DNA of 64,000 nucleotides, from contig NZ_LT629752.1 of NCBI RefSeq assembly GCF_900105145.1, positions 496,001 through 560,000 on the forward strand. The letters run 5' to 3'. The notes beneath the pieces are model-generated. The model did not search any database and had not been told where the DNA came from. It saw only the letters and a program-made list of their open reading frames with translations. The DNA comes from Polaribacter sp. KT25b (GTDB lineage Bacteria > Bacteroidota > Bacteroidia > Flavobacteriales > Flavobacteriaceae). Within the stretch, counting starts at the first letter, position 1, and each line of letters starts with the position of its first letter. This document shows positions 1 through 7,259 of this stretch, piece by piece. A program made the translations under genes and the position numbers.

Positions 1-356
1 AAGAATCTATGAAAAATTCTGGCCGTCACGTATCTATGGATGCTCCTTTAATTGAAGGTGAAGATTCTAATTTATATGATGTATTAAACTCTGGAGAATC
101 TCCAAACCCTGATAGAACATTATTACACGAATCTTTAAGAATCGAAATTAACAGAGCCTTAGAAACATTAACTCCTCGTGAAGCAGATGTTGTAAAATTA
201 TACTTCGGTTTAGGTGAACACCAACCAATGACTTTAGAAGAAATTGGTGAAACTTTCGATTTAACTCGCGAGCGTGTTCGTCAAATTAAAGAAAAAGCAA
301 TTAGAAGATTAAAACATACTTCTAGATCTAAAATTTTAATGACATACTTAGGCTAG
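1..356 (+). CDS. rpoD: RNA polymerase primary sigma factor RpoD, C-terminal part (5' end outside window)
   Basis: The reading frame is open to the left edge, so the gene starts upstream of the window; the ATG at 9 is an internal methionine. About 117 residues remain, covering the end of sigma region 3 and all of region 4. The conserved stretch LTPREADVVKLYFGLGE (region 4.1) is followed by the helix-turn-helix TLEEIGETFDLTRERVRQIK (region 4.2), which contacts the -35-type promoter element, and the family ending SKILMTYLG. It is the housekeeping sigma factor that directs RNA polymerase to most promoters, including the TAnnTTTG-type promoters listed here. A hairpin terminator follows. Assignment is very secure. 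Confidence 0.96.
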   Translation, partial: ESMKNSGRHVSMDAPLIEGEDSNLYDVLNSGESPNPDRTLLHESLRIEINRALETLTPREADVVKLYFGLGEHQPMTLEEIGETFDLTRERVRQIKEKAIRRLKHTSRSKILMTYLG

Positions 357-416
357 AGGTCGCAAACCTCTTTTGGTATTTCACTTATGCTTTTAAAAAG
401 TGTAAAACATATATAA

Positions 417-447
417 AACTCTCAAATTCATTTTGGGAGTTTTTTTA
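417..447 (+). terminator. Rho-independent terminator after rpoD
   Basis: Stem AACTCTCAAA / TTTTGGGAGTT around a short loop, one G-T pair, followed by a run of seven T. It lies about 60 bases after the rpoD stop. The rest of the gap up to the rpe promoter near 588 shows no coding frame that I can support. Confidence 0.85.
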
Positions 448-587
448 TTTGAAGCTATTTCCCGCTTTTCACTATATCTTTTTTGTAAAAACAAAAAAGG
501 ATGCCGTTTCAATCGGGGCTAAACTTGTTTATTAACTAATTGCTTTAAATAAAATTTTATCTTTCTTTATCACAATTACGAATTAAT

Positions 588-595
588 TACCTTTG
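588..595 (+). promoter_or_regulatory. Bacteroidota -7 promoter motif upstream of rpe
   Basis: TACCTTTG matches TAnnTTTG exactly and sits 31 bases before the rpe ATG, leaving a leader of roughly 25 bases. I see no clear -33 TTTG at the right spacing. Confidence 0.65.
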
Positions 596-626
596 CAAAA
601 TAAATTTACAACACAACAACAAACTA

Positions 627-1283
627 ATGAGTAATTTAATTGCACCTTCAATTTTAGCAGCAGACTTTGCAAACCTACAAAGAGATATAGAAATGGTAAA
701 CAATAGTGAAGCAGATTTGTTTCATATTGATATTATGGATGGCGTTTTTGTGCCAAACATTTCTTTCGGAATGCCAGTTTTAAAAGCAATTACAAAACAC
801 GCTACAAAACCAATTGATGTACATTTAATGATTGTAAATCCAGATCAATATATTGAAATTTTTGCAGCATTAGGCGCAAATATTTTAACAGTGCATTATG
901 AAGCTTGTACACATTTACACAGAACAATTCAAGCAGTTAAAGCAGCTGGAATGAAAGCTGGTGTTGCTTTAAACCCTCATACGCCAATTGCAGTTTTAGA
1001 AGATATTATTGAAGATTTAGATATGGTTTGTATTATGAGTGTAAATCCTGGTTTTGGTGGACAATCATTTATAGAAAACACGTATAAAAAAGTAAGTCAG
1101 TTAAAACATTTAATTGAATTTACAGAATCTAATTGCCAAATAGAAATTGACGGCGGAGTTACGAATCTAAATGCAAACAAATTAATTGAAGCTGGAGCAA
1201 ATGTATTGGTTGCTGGTAGTTATGTTTTTGGATCAGAAAATTCAACAGAAACTATTGCAGATTTAAAAAATATTATATCATAA
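627..1283 (+). CDS. rpe: Ribulose-phosphate 3-epimerase
   Basis: Interconverts ribulose-5-phosphate and xylulose-5-phosphate in the pentose phosphate pathway, in the cytoplasm. At 218 residues it has the usual length of this TIM-barrel family. Visible family signatures: IAPSILAADFANL at the N-terminus, FHIDIMDGVFVPNISFG carrying metal and substrate ligands, DVHLMIVNP, the MSVNPGFGGQSFI phosphate loop near residue 137-149, and EIDGGVTNLNA near 172-182. The ATG at 627 follows an A-rich leader and a TACCTTTG promoter. It appears to be transcribed alone; downstream is a large palindromic element. Assignment is secure. Confidence 0.97.
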   Translation: MSNLIAPSILAADFANLQRDIEMVNNSEADLFHIDIMDGVFVPNISFGMPVLKAITKHATKPIDVHLMIVNPDQYIEIFAALGANILTVHYEACTHLHRTIQAVKAAGMKAGVALNPHTPIAVLEDIIEDLDMVCIMSVNPGFGGQSFIENTYKKVSQLKHLIEFTESNCQIEIDGGVTNLNANKLIEAGANVLVAGSYVFGSENSTETIADLKNIIS

Positions 1284-1290
1284 TTGTTAT

Positions 1291-1447
1291 ACTCAAAACA
1301 TATAGGTTTTGGGAATTTTAGAGGCAGTAATTTTTTTCTTTTTCAAGGCAAAATTTCAAAGCATAGCTCTAGCTATGGTTTAAAATTTTAACACAAAAAA
1401 ATAGAAAAAGAACAAGTATAAAAACCAAAAATCTATTTGTTTTGAGT
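1291..1447. repeat. Palindromic repeat element (MITE- or REP-like) with terminal inverted repeats
   Basis: The ends are a perfect 10-bp inverted repeat, ACTCAAAACA at 1291-1300 and TGTTTTGAGT at 1438-1447. The centre (1350-1389) is a nearly perfect hairpin whose apex is CATAGCT-CT-AGCTATG, two mismatches in about 20 pairs. Between centre and ends the arms still match loosely (T/C-rich left arm, A/G-rich right arm). There is no coding capacity. Such elements in flavobacteria are typically repeated around the chromosome, but only one copy is in this window, so mobility is an inference. The right end overlaps the TTG start codon of the next gene. Confidence 0.7.
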
Positions 1448-2803
1448 AAATACACAGTTGTAGACATAGAAACCACAGGAAATGGATATAAAGGTTCTAA
1501 AATAACCGAAATATCCATTTTTGTTTTTGATGGTAAAAATATTGTTGATGAATTTACATCATTGGTAAATCCTGAGCAAAATATTCCTGCTTTTATAACC
1601 AATCTTACAGGCATTACAAATGCAATGGTAAGAAATGCACCTAAGTTTTATGAAATTGCAAAAAAGGTAGCCGAAATTACGAAAGACACAATTTTTGTTG
1701 CTCATAATGTAAATTTCGATTATAATATTATTCACGAAGAATTTAAAAACTTAGGATTCGACTTTAAGCGAAAAAAACTCTGTACGGTTCGTTTATCAAG
1801 AAAGATAATTCCTGGTTTAAGTTCTTATAGTTTAGGAAACATTTGTACATCAGAAAATATTCCTATTAATGGAAGACATAGAGCAAAAGGAGATGCAGAA
1901 GCAACTACAGAATTGTTTAGAAGATTAATAGAAAGAGATGATAATTTTACTATTAATTCTTTTTTAAATCCTAAGTCTAGACAAGCAACATTACCGCCTC
2001 TGTTAGACAAAAAAATAGTTGATAATTTACCTGAAAAACACGGTGTTTATTATTTTAAAAATATTGATAAAGAAATTATTTATGTTGGTAAAGCTAATAA
2101 TATAAAACAACGAGTTATCAGCCATTTTTATGACAAAAAGAAAAAAGAGCAAACTATGTGTTTAGAAATTGCTGATATTTCTTTCACAAAAACAGGTAGC
2201 GAATTGTTGGCGTTATTACATGAATCATCAGAAATAAAACATATATATCCAAAATTTAACAGAGCACAAAGAAGAGCATCCGAAGCTATAGGATTATTTT
2301 CTTATGAAGATCAAAGAGGTGTTATACATTTGGCATGGAATCGATTAAAATTAATTCCTAACCCAATAATGAAATTTTATTCTGTTGCAGAAGCCAGAAC
2401 TTACACAGAAACGCTTTGTAAGGAGTTTGAATTATGCCCAAAATATTGCCATTTACAAACCAACGTTGCTAGCTGTTTTCATTATCAAATTAAAGAATGT
2501 AAAGGTGTTTGCAGCGATAAAGAAGCTGTAGAAGATTATAATATTAGAGTAAGAAGAGCAATAAAATCTGTAGGAATTGGAGCAGAAAATTTAGTAATTA
2601 AAGAAAAAGGTAGAACTAAAAACGAAATTGGTTTTGCTTTAATTTTAAATGGAATTTATCAGGGTTTTGGTTATGTAGATATTTATCAATCTAGAGAATT
2701 AGAGAATCCAGAAGATTATCAATTTTTTGTAGAGCCTAAAAAAGATAATAGAGATATTCAGAGAATTATTACAGCTTATTTAAAGAAAAAAGAGGCCTTA
2801 TAA
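1442..2803 (+). CDS. DEDDh exonuclease fused to a GIY-YIG (UvrC N-terminal-like) nuclease
   Basis: Two nuclease domains in 453 residues. Residues 1-165 are a DnaQ-type 3'-5' exonuclease: VVDIETTG (metal-binding D/E), HNVNFDYN, and HRAKGDAEAT (His and Asp of the DEDDh set). Residues about 195-280 are a GIY-YIG domain (GVYYFKN, then IIYVGKANNIKQRV), as in UvrC and Cho. A C-terminal part with a Cys cluster (CPKYCHLQT, CKGVC) resembles that of other such fusions. The role is probably DNA repair or damage processing, inferred from domains. The only plausible start is TTG at 1442, which gives the normal family N-terminus SKYTVVDIETTG; no in-frame ATG lies upstream. That TTG lies within the palindromic element. 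Confidence 0.9.
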   Translation: MSKYTVVDIETTGNGYKGSKITEISIFVFDGKNIVDEFTSLVNPEQNIPAFITNLTGITNAMVRNAPKFYEIAKKVAEITKDTIFVAHNVNFDYNIIHEEFKNLGFDFKRKKLCTVRLSRKIIPGLSSYSLGNICTSENIPINGRHRAKGDAEATTELFRRLIERDDNFTINSFLNPKSRQATLPPLLDKKIVDNLPEKHGVYYFKNIDKEIIYVGKANNIKQRVISHFYDKKKKEQTMCLEIADISFTKTGSELLALLHESSEIKHIYPKFNRAQRRASEAIGLFSYEDQRGVIHLAWNRLKLIPNPIMKFYSVAEARTYTETLCKEFELCPKYCHLQTNVASCFHYQIKECKGVCSDKEAVEDYNIRVRRAIKSVGIGAENLVIKEKGRTKNEIGFALILNGIYQGFGYVDIYQSRELENPEDYQFFVEPKKDNRDIQRIITAYLKKKEAL

Positions 2804-2816
2804 AAAACCTCTTTTT
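2787..2816 (+). terminator. Terminator overlapping the end of the exonuclease/GIY-YIG gene
   Basis: Stem AAAAAGAGG (2787-2795) / CCTCTTTTT (2808-2816); the stop codon lies in the loop. The mirror-image A and T runs mean it could work in both directions, serving the convergent CBS gene too. It is followed by a short low-complexity run of TAACTAA-type repeats (about 2817-2848). Confidence 0.75.
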
Positions 2817-2857
2817 AACTAATAACTAACTAAATAACTAAATAACTATTTTTAAAA

Positions 2858-3274
2858 CTATAATTGCTTTACTAAGTAATTGATTAAATCGGTAGTAGTA
2901 ACAATACCCACTAATTCATTATCTTCAACCACTGGTAATGCATGAAATTCTTTTTGAGATAATAACTCTGCTACGTCTTTAACGGTAGAATAAGGAGGAA
3001 CTGTATAAAGATTTTTAGTCATAACTTGTTGAATTGTAAATATGTCATAAACAAAATTCTCAACATCCTTTTCATCATCAGAAACATCTGCGTAACTAAT
3101 TCTAAGTAAATCTGTATAACTTAACATCCCCACAATTTCTTTGTTTTTAACTATAGGAATATGTTTTATTTTATGTTCTTTAAATATTTTTTCTGCCTCT
3201 TCTAAAGTATCATCAATACTTAATGTTACGACACTTGTTGTCATAATTTCAGAAATGGGGATTATTTTTTTCAT
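2858..3274 (-). CDS. CBS-domain pair protein
   Basis: 138 residues made of two CBS domains. The first spans about 8-65 (ISEIMTTSVVTLSIDDTLEE, then KHIPIVKNKEIVGMLSYTDL). The second spans about 83-138 (VMTKNLYTVPPYSTVKDV, then FHALPVVEDNELVGIVTTTDL). No enzymatic or membrane domain is attached. Stand-alone CBS pairs usually bind adenine nucleotides and act as energy or redox sensors on a partner; the partner is not identifiable here. It converges with the preceding nuclease gene and is followed upstream by tRNA-Arg on the same strand. Confidence 0.9.
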   Translation of the reverse strand: MKKIIPISEIMTTSVVTLSIDDTLEEAEKIFKEHKIKHIPIVKNKEIVGMLSYTDLLRISYADVSDDEKDVENFVYDIFTIQQVMTKNLYTVPPYSTVKDVAELLSQKEFHALPVVEDNELVGIVTTTDLINYLVKQL

Positions 3275-3371
3275 CAGTATGTATTTTAATTCTGATACAA
3301 ATTTCTATAAATTATTGATTTTAAAAGATGATTAATATCATTTTTCAAGATTTTTATGTTTTTTATAACAT

Positions 3372-3404
3372 AAAAAAACCTCAAAACAAATTTGTCTTGA
3401 GGTT
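3372..3404 (-). terminator. Terminator of tRNA-Arg
   Basis: A 28-base palindrome, AACCTCAA...TTGAGGTT with centre ACAAATTTGT and a single mismatched pair. On the minus strand it is followed by a T run (A run at 3372-3378 on the plus strand). It lies ten bases after the tRNA 3' end. Confidence 0.85.
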
Positions 3405-3413
3405 ACTTTAATG

Positions 3414-3487
3414 TGACCGTGAAGGGATTCGAACCCCCAACCCTCAGAGCCGAAATCTGATATTCTATCCAGTTGAACTACACAGCC
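3414..3487 (-). tRNA. tRNA-Arg (anticodon TCG)
   Basis: A 74-base cloverleaf can be folded by hand. The acceptor GGCTGTG pairs with CACGGTC (two G-T pairs). The D stem is GTTC/GAAT and the anticodon stem is TCAGA/TCTGA, with loop TTTCGGC giving anticodon TCG. The T arm is GGGGG-TTCGAAT-CCCTT. The discriminator is A and the terminal CCA is not encoded. It reads CGN arginine codons, principally CGA. Confidence 0.96.
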
Positions 3488-3503
3488 AAATTTATATTAA
3501 AAT

Positions 3504-3956
3504 TTAACTCATTAAAACCTTTTTTACTAAAGTAGAAATAGTTTTACCATCTGCTTTACCAGCTAATTCTGCAGAAACAACTCCCATAACTTTACCCATA
3601 TCTTTCATTCCAGAGGCACCTAATTTTTGTATTGTAGCAATAACTACTTCTTCAATTTTTTCTGCTGATAATGCTTCTGGTAAAAATTGTTCTAAAACAG
3701 CTAACTCAGCTAACTCAGGATCTGCTAAATCTTGTCTACCTTGTTTTATAAAAATAGCTGCACTATCTTTTCTTTGTTTTACTTGCTTCTGTATTATCTT
3801 AATTTCTTGTTCTTCTGTCAATTCTGTTTGAACACCAGTTTCTGTTTTTGCTAATAAAAAGGCAGACTTAACAGCTCTTAAAGCTTGTAAAGCAACAGTA
3901 TCTTTTGCTTTCATAGCTTCTTTCATCTTATCCATTACTTGTTTTTGCAAATTCAT
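3504..3956 (-). CDS. GatB/YqeY domain protein
   Basis: 150 residues matching the YqeY family in length and pattern: LQKQVMDKMKEAMKAKDTVAL at the N-terminus, LRAVKSAFLLAKTE, KQVKQRKDSAAIF, LEQFLPEALS near the middle, and the KDMGKVMGVV / GKADGKTIS ending. YqeY resembles the tail domain of the GatB subunit of Asp-tRNAAsn/Glu-tRNAGln amidotransferase and may interact with tRNA; its exact role is not established. It is cytoplasmic with no signal peptide. It lies between the retropepsin-like gene (29 bases away, same strand) and tRNA-Arg, so a shared transcript is possible. Confidence 0.92.
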   Translation of the reverse strand: MNLQKQVMDKMKEAMKAKDTVALQALRAVKSAFLLAKTETGVQTELTEEQEIKIIQKQVKQRKDSAAIFIKQGRQDLADPELAELAVLEQFLPEALSAEKIEEVVIATIQKLGASGMKDMGKVMGVVSAELAGKADGKTISTLVKKVLMS

Positions 3957-3985
3957 TTTTTAAATATTTTATGATTTTAATAAAT

Positions 3986-4444
3986 TTATTTCTTTTTCTT
4001 TTTAACTTTTTTTAGAAATAGAATATTGTTTGTATAATCTATAAATGCTTTTCCTTTTTGTAAAATATCGGCTCCAATAATTCCATGAATTTCATTAGCA
4101 TTATGCTGTGTTAATGCCAAATTTACATGCGATAAGTTAAACAAAACTAAATGACAATTTTTTGTAGTCCAATCTCCAATTTTAAGATTATTATTTTCTG
4201 ATAGCTGAGTTTCCATATCTGTTGCACCTGCTCCAGCAGCTTTGGTTTCACTTACTTGCGCATCTAGCTTAAAATATTCAATCATATCTATACCAACACA
4301 CGAGTTAGAAGCACCTGTATCTAAAATAAATTGGCCTTTAACACCATTTATTTTAGCTCTCAATTCTAAATGATTTGTAGCAATTTTCTTTAATTTAATT
4401 TTAACGTACTTTTTCTTTTTTAAAATTTTTTGAATACTTTTCAT
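3986..4444 (-). CDS. Retropepsin-like aspartic protease domain protein
   Basis: 152 residues. The active-site loop FILDTGASNSCVG (DTGAS, near residues 40-44) and the later hydrophobic GIIGADILQKGKAFIDY motif are the two hallmarks of the single-domain retropepsin fold, which acts as a dimer. The N-terminus is strongly basic (KILKKKKYVKIKLKK) and the C-terminus ends in a lysine tail. There is no convincing signal peptide, so it is probably cytoplasmic. Substrate unknown. A TAttTTTG promoter lies 17 bases upstream on the minus strand, and yqeY follows at 29 bases. Confidence 0.83.
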   Translation of the reverse strand: MKSIQKILKKKKYVKIKLKKIATNHLELRAKINGVKGQFILDTGASNSCVGIDMIEYFKLDAQVSETKAAGAGATDMETQLSENNNLKIGDWTTKNCHLVLFNLSHVNLALTQHNANEIHGIIGADILQKGKAFIDYTNNILFLKKVKKKKK

Positions 4445-4461
4445 AGTAGAAATTAAGTACT

Positions 4462-4469
4462 CAAAAATA
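4462..4469 (-). promoter_or_regulatory. Candidate -7 motif for the retropepsin-like gene
   Basis: CAAAAATA on the plus strand reads TATTTTTG on the minus strand, a match to TAnnTTTG, 17 bases upstream of the ATG at 4444. Confidence 0.5.
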
Positions 4470-4593
4470 CAATTTAATCATTTGATAAAAAACCTAGCAG
4501 AGCATTATTTAATATAATTATAAATATTACAGATAAAACAGATTTGTAATAAGTGCAAATAATTAGTATTTTTAAAACATAAATAATTGATAA

Positions 4594-5058
4594 ATGATGA
4601 AAACGACAAGAAGATTAGAAGCTGCATTAATAAAATTATACAATGCTTATCATAATAACAGATTAAAACCAGAAGATTGTACTGCATGCGCAGTAGGTAA
4701 TATTTTAGATAATCATGATAGTTGGAAGCATTTATCTGATAAACATGGTTCTTTACAATTGAGTTATGTTGGTCAAGTTCATCAAAATTTAGGGAGAAAA
4801 TTTAATGGTTATTCTCCACAAGAAATTTTACAAATAGAAAAAGTGTTTTTAGATTCCTGCGGATTTAAAACTCCTTTATGTCATTATAATCCTAAACCAA
4901 AAAATCATTCTTCTAATGAAGTATTATTTAATGGTTTATGCAAAGTTATAGAGCTGCTATGTGCTTTTGATGACATTCCCTATATTCTAGATTATTCAAA
5001 ATTATTTGAACAAGAAAACGGAGAACCTGTATATCATTTAGAAACTTTTTTAGCCTAA
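4594..5058 (+). CDS. Conserved small cytoplasmic protein of unknown function next to nqrF
   Basis: 154 residues with no signal peptide or membrane segment. Features seen: an early helix-rich part (TTRRLEAALIKLYNAYHNN), a short Cys pair DCTACAVGNIL near residue 30 (CxxC), and further Cys residues (FLDSCGF, PLCHYN). The tail ends YHLETFLA. From memory, homologues beside nqr operons are sometimes labelled as NqrF, but it has neither the [2Fe-2S] plant-type loop nor FAD/NAD motifs, so I do not use that name. It converges on nqrF and shares a bidirectional terminator with it. The next base after MM could also serve as the start (second ATG at 4597). Confidence 0.75.
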   Translation: MMKTTRRLEAALIKLYNAYHNNRLKPEDCTACAVGNILDNHDSWKHLSDKHGSLQLSYVGQVHQNLGRKFNGYSPQEILQIEKVFLDSCGFKTPLCHYNPKPKNHSSNEVLFNGLCKVIELLCAFDDIPYILDYSKLFEQENGEPVYHLETFLA

Positions 5059-5060
5059 AA

Positions 5061-5088
5061 AAAACCGACACATATTAGTATCGGTTTT
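5061..5088. terminator. Bidirectional terminator between the small protein gene and nqrF
   Basis: Stem AAAACCGA (5061-5068) / TCGGTTTT (5081-5088), with A run before and T run after, so it can stop transcription from both converging genes. Confidence 0.85.
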
Positions 5089-5139
5089 CTCTATCTTTAG
5101 TTATAAAAGTTCTGAATTAGTATCAGAATTTAACTTAGA

Positions 5140-6450
5140 TTATCCTCCAAAATCATCAAAACGGATGTTTTCATCTGATAAACCAAAGTCTTCTCCCATT
5201 TTTTGAACAGCATTGTTCATTAATGGTGGACCACAGAAATACAATTCTAAATCTTCTGGTGATTCATGGTGATTTAAGTAGTTTTCAATTACACAATTAT
5301 GAATAAACCCTACAAAACCATCTCCAGCTTCATCATTAATATCTTTCTTCACTATCCAATTATCTGCCTCTAAAGGATCTGATAATGCAATAAAGAATTT
5401 AAAATTTGGAAAATCTTTTTCTAATGCTCTAAAGTGTTCTATATAAAATAATTCTGCTTTAGAACGCCCTCCATACCAATATGATACTTTTCTACCAGTT
5501 TTTAAAGTTCTGAATAAATGATATAAGTGAGAACGCATTGGTGCCATACCAGCTCCACCACCTACATATAACATTTCTGCTTCAGATTCATTTATAAAGA
5601 ATTCTCCATAAGGCCCAGAAATAACACATTTATCGCCTTTCTTTAAGTTAAAAATATATGAAGATGCTACTCCAGGGTTCACATCCATCCAGCCACCTTT
5701 TGCTCTATCAAAAGGAGGTGTTGCAATACGCACATTTAACATAATTTCTCTTCCTTCTGCTGGGTAAGAAGCCATTGAATATGCTCTTTCTACAGTTTCA
5801 GTATTTTTCATAACTAAAGGTCTAAGTTTAAACTTATCCCATTCAGCTTCAAATTTATCTGGAGTTTCGTGCTCTTCTGGATGTGCCGTAATATCCATAT
5901 CAGAATATTTAACTTCACACGGAGGAATTTCAATTTGAATATATCCACCTGCTTTGTATCCCATATCTTCAGGAATCTCAACTACAAATTCTTTAATAAA
6001 AGAAGCTACATTATAATTTCTTACAACTACTGCATCCCATTTCTTAATTCCGAAAACTTCTTCTGGAATAGTTATATTCATGTCTTGTTTTACTTTAACC
6101 TGACACGCTAAACGAATTCCTTCTTTTAATTCTTTTTTTGTAAAGTGTGGTACTTCAGTTGGCAATGCTTCTCCACCACCTTCTAAGACATGACACTCAC
6201 ATTGTATACAAGAACCACCACCACCACAAGCAGATGGTAAAAATATTTTCTCGTTTCCTAATGTTGTTAAAAGTGAACTACCAGAACCTACTTCAATTTT
6301 CTTTTCTCCATTAATGGTAATTGTTACTGGACCAGAAGGAGATAATTTTTGTTTTACAAACAATAATAAAGCTACTAATACCAGTGTTAATATTAAAAAA
6401 GCTGTTACTGTTGCAATAATGGTCCCTGTTGTACCTGCTGCTAATATCAT
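5140..6450 (-). CDS. nqrF: Na+-translocating NADH:quinone reductase subunit F
   Basis: The electron-entry subunit of Na+-NQR: it takes hydride from NADH to FAD and passes electrons to a [2Fe-2S] cluster. In its 436 residues the order is one N-terminal membrane helix (about 8-33), then a ferredoxin domain whose cluster ligands are C75, C81, C84 (ACGGGGSCIQCECH) and C116 (RLACQV). Next come an FAD-binding part with RAYSMASYP, and an NADH-binding part with GGGAGMAPMRSH and YFCGPPLMNNAV. The length is slightly above the usual ~408. It is the last gene of nqrABCDEF, four bases after nqrE. Assignment is secure. Confidence 0.97.
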   Translation of the reverse strand: MILAAGTTGTIIATVTAFLILTLVLVALLLFVKQKLSPSGPVTITINGEKKIEVGSGSSLLTTLGNEKIFLPSACGGGGSCIQCECHVLEGGGEALPTEVPHFTKKELKEGIRLACQVKVKQDMNITIPEEVFGIKKWDAVVVRNYNVASFIKEFVVEIPEDMGYKAGGYIQIEIPPCEVKYSDMDITAHPEEHETPDKFEAEWDKFKLRPLVMKNTETVERAYSMASYPAEGREIMLNVRIATPPFDRAKGGWMDVNPGVASSYIFNLKKGDKCVISGPYGEFFINESEAEMLYVGGGAGMAPMRSHLYHLFRTLKTGRKVSYWYGGRSKAELFYIEHFRALEKDFPNFKFFIALSDPLEADNWIVKKDINDEAGDGFVGFIHNCVIENYLNHHESPEDLELYFCGPPLMNNAVQKMGEDFGLSDENIRFDDFGG

Positions 6451-6454
6451 GCTA

Positions 6455-7180
6455 CTATTGATTTATATTTGTGTTTTCAGCTACAATTTCTTTAGCTTCT
6501 TTTTTAATTTCCTTTTTCTCAATTTTAGCTTCTACTTTTGGTTTTGCTGCTTCCTCTTCATCACCACCAGTTAACATTCCCCCAAAACTCATAAAACCAA
6601 TAGCCATTAATCCTGTAATGATAAACGTAATTCCTAAACCTCTTAAAGCAGGGGGAACACTTGAATATCTAATTTTTTCACGAATTGCAGCGATTGCTAA
6701 AATTGCTAAAAACCATCCAATTCCAGAACCAACACCATAAGTAAGTGCTAAGCCTAAAGTAGGAATTTCTCTTGATTGCATAAATAAACTTCCTCCTAAA
6801 ATTGCACAGTTTACAGCAATTAATGGTAAGAAAATACCTAATGAATTGTATAAAGAAGGTGAGAATTTTTCTACGATAATCTCTACCAATTGTACCATAG
6901 TTGCAATTGTTGCAATAAACATGATAAATGATAAAAAGCTTAAATCATATTCTGCATACTCTGGACCTAACCAAACTAATGCGCCTTCTTTTAAAATATA
7001 TTGATCTAACAACCAGTTTAAGGGTACAGTTACTGCTAATACAAAAATTACAGCAGCTCCTAAACCAACAGCAGTAGATACTTTTTTAGATACAGCAAGG
7101 TAAGAGCACATTCCTAAAAAGGTTGCGAAAACCATGTTATCTATAAATATCGATTTGAAAAATAATTCTATATGTTCCAT
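6455..7180 (-). CDS. nqrE: Na+-translocating NADH:quinone reductase subunit E
   Basis: An integral membrane subunit with six predicted helices, beginning [28 protein letters not shown] with the conserved Cys in [11 protein letters not shown] second conserved Cys lies in [15 protein letters not shown]; in known Na+-NQR these residues of NqrD and NqrE hold an intramembrane Fe-S centre. The protein is 241 residues, longer than the usual ~200, because of a C-terminal tail from about residue 208 that is rich in Lys, Glu and Ala ([20 protein letters not shown]). It is separated from nqrD by a 79-base gap holding a repeat, the only long gap in the operon. Confidence 0.96.
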   Translation of the reverse strand: MEHIELFFKSIFIDNMVFATFLGMCSYLAVSKKVSTAVGLGAAVIFVLAVTVPLNWLLDQYILKEGALVWLGPEYAEYDLSFLSFIMFIATIATMVQLVEIIVEKFSPSLYNSLGIFLPLIAVNCAILGGSLFMQSREIPTLGLALTYGVGSGIGWFLAILAIAAIREKIRYSSVPPALRGLGITFIITGLMAIGFMSFGGMLTGGDEEEAAKPKVEAKIEKKEIKKEAKEIVAENTNINQ

Positions 7181-7188
7181 ATTTTTTT

Positions 7189-7254
7189 CAATTATCAGTT
7201 ATCAGTAATCAGTTTTCAATGTTATGTTCATTGATAAGTGAACACTGATAATTG
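7189..7254. repeat. Inverted repeat with TATCAGT tandem units between nqrD and nqrE
   Basis: An 11-bp perfect inverted repeat (CAATTATCAGT at 7189-7199 and ACTGATAATTG at 7244-7254) encloses further copies of the unit TATCAGT/AATCAGT and a small inner inverted repeat GTTCA/TGAAC. It fills almost all the gap between nqrD and nqrE. It could be a processing hairpin, or a small inserted repeat. Confidence 0.6.
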
Positions 7255-7259
7255 GTTTT

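Noticed and set aside
4505..4687. Minus-strand frame opposite the start of the small protein gene
   Set aside because: Overlaps the 5' part of a better supported gene and has an AT-driven composition.
4594..5058. Naming the small protein NqrF
   Set aside because: It lacks the [2Fe-2S] loop and FAD/NAD motifs, and the true nqrF lies at 5140-6450.
5869..6740. Plus-strand frames opposite nqrF and nqrE
   Set aside because: Antisense shadows of secure genes; Phe/Asn-rich low-complexity translations.
7189..7254. CRISPR-like array from repeated TATCAGT units
   Set aside because: Units are 7 bases, few and without spacers; it is an inverted repeat instead.
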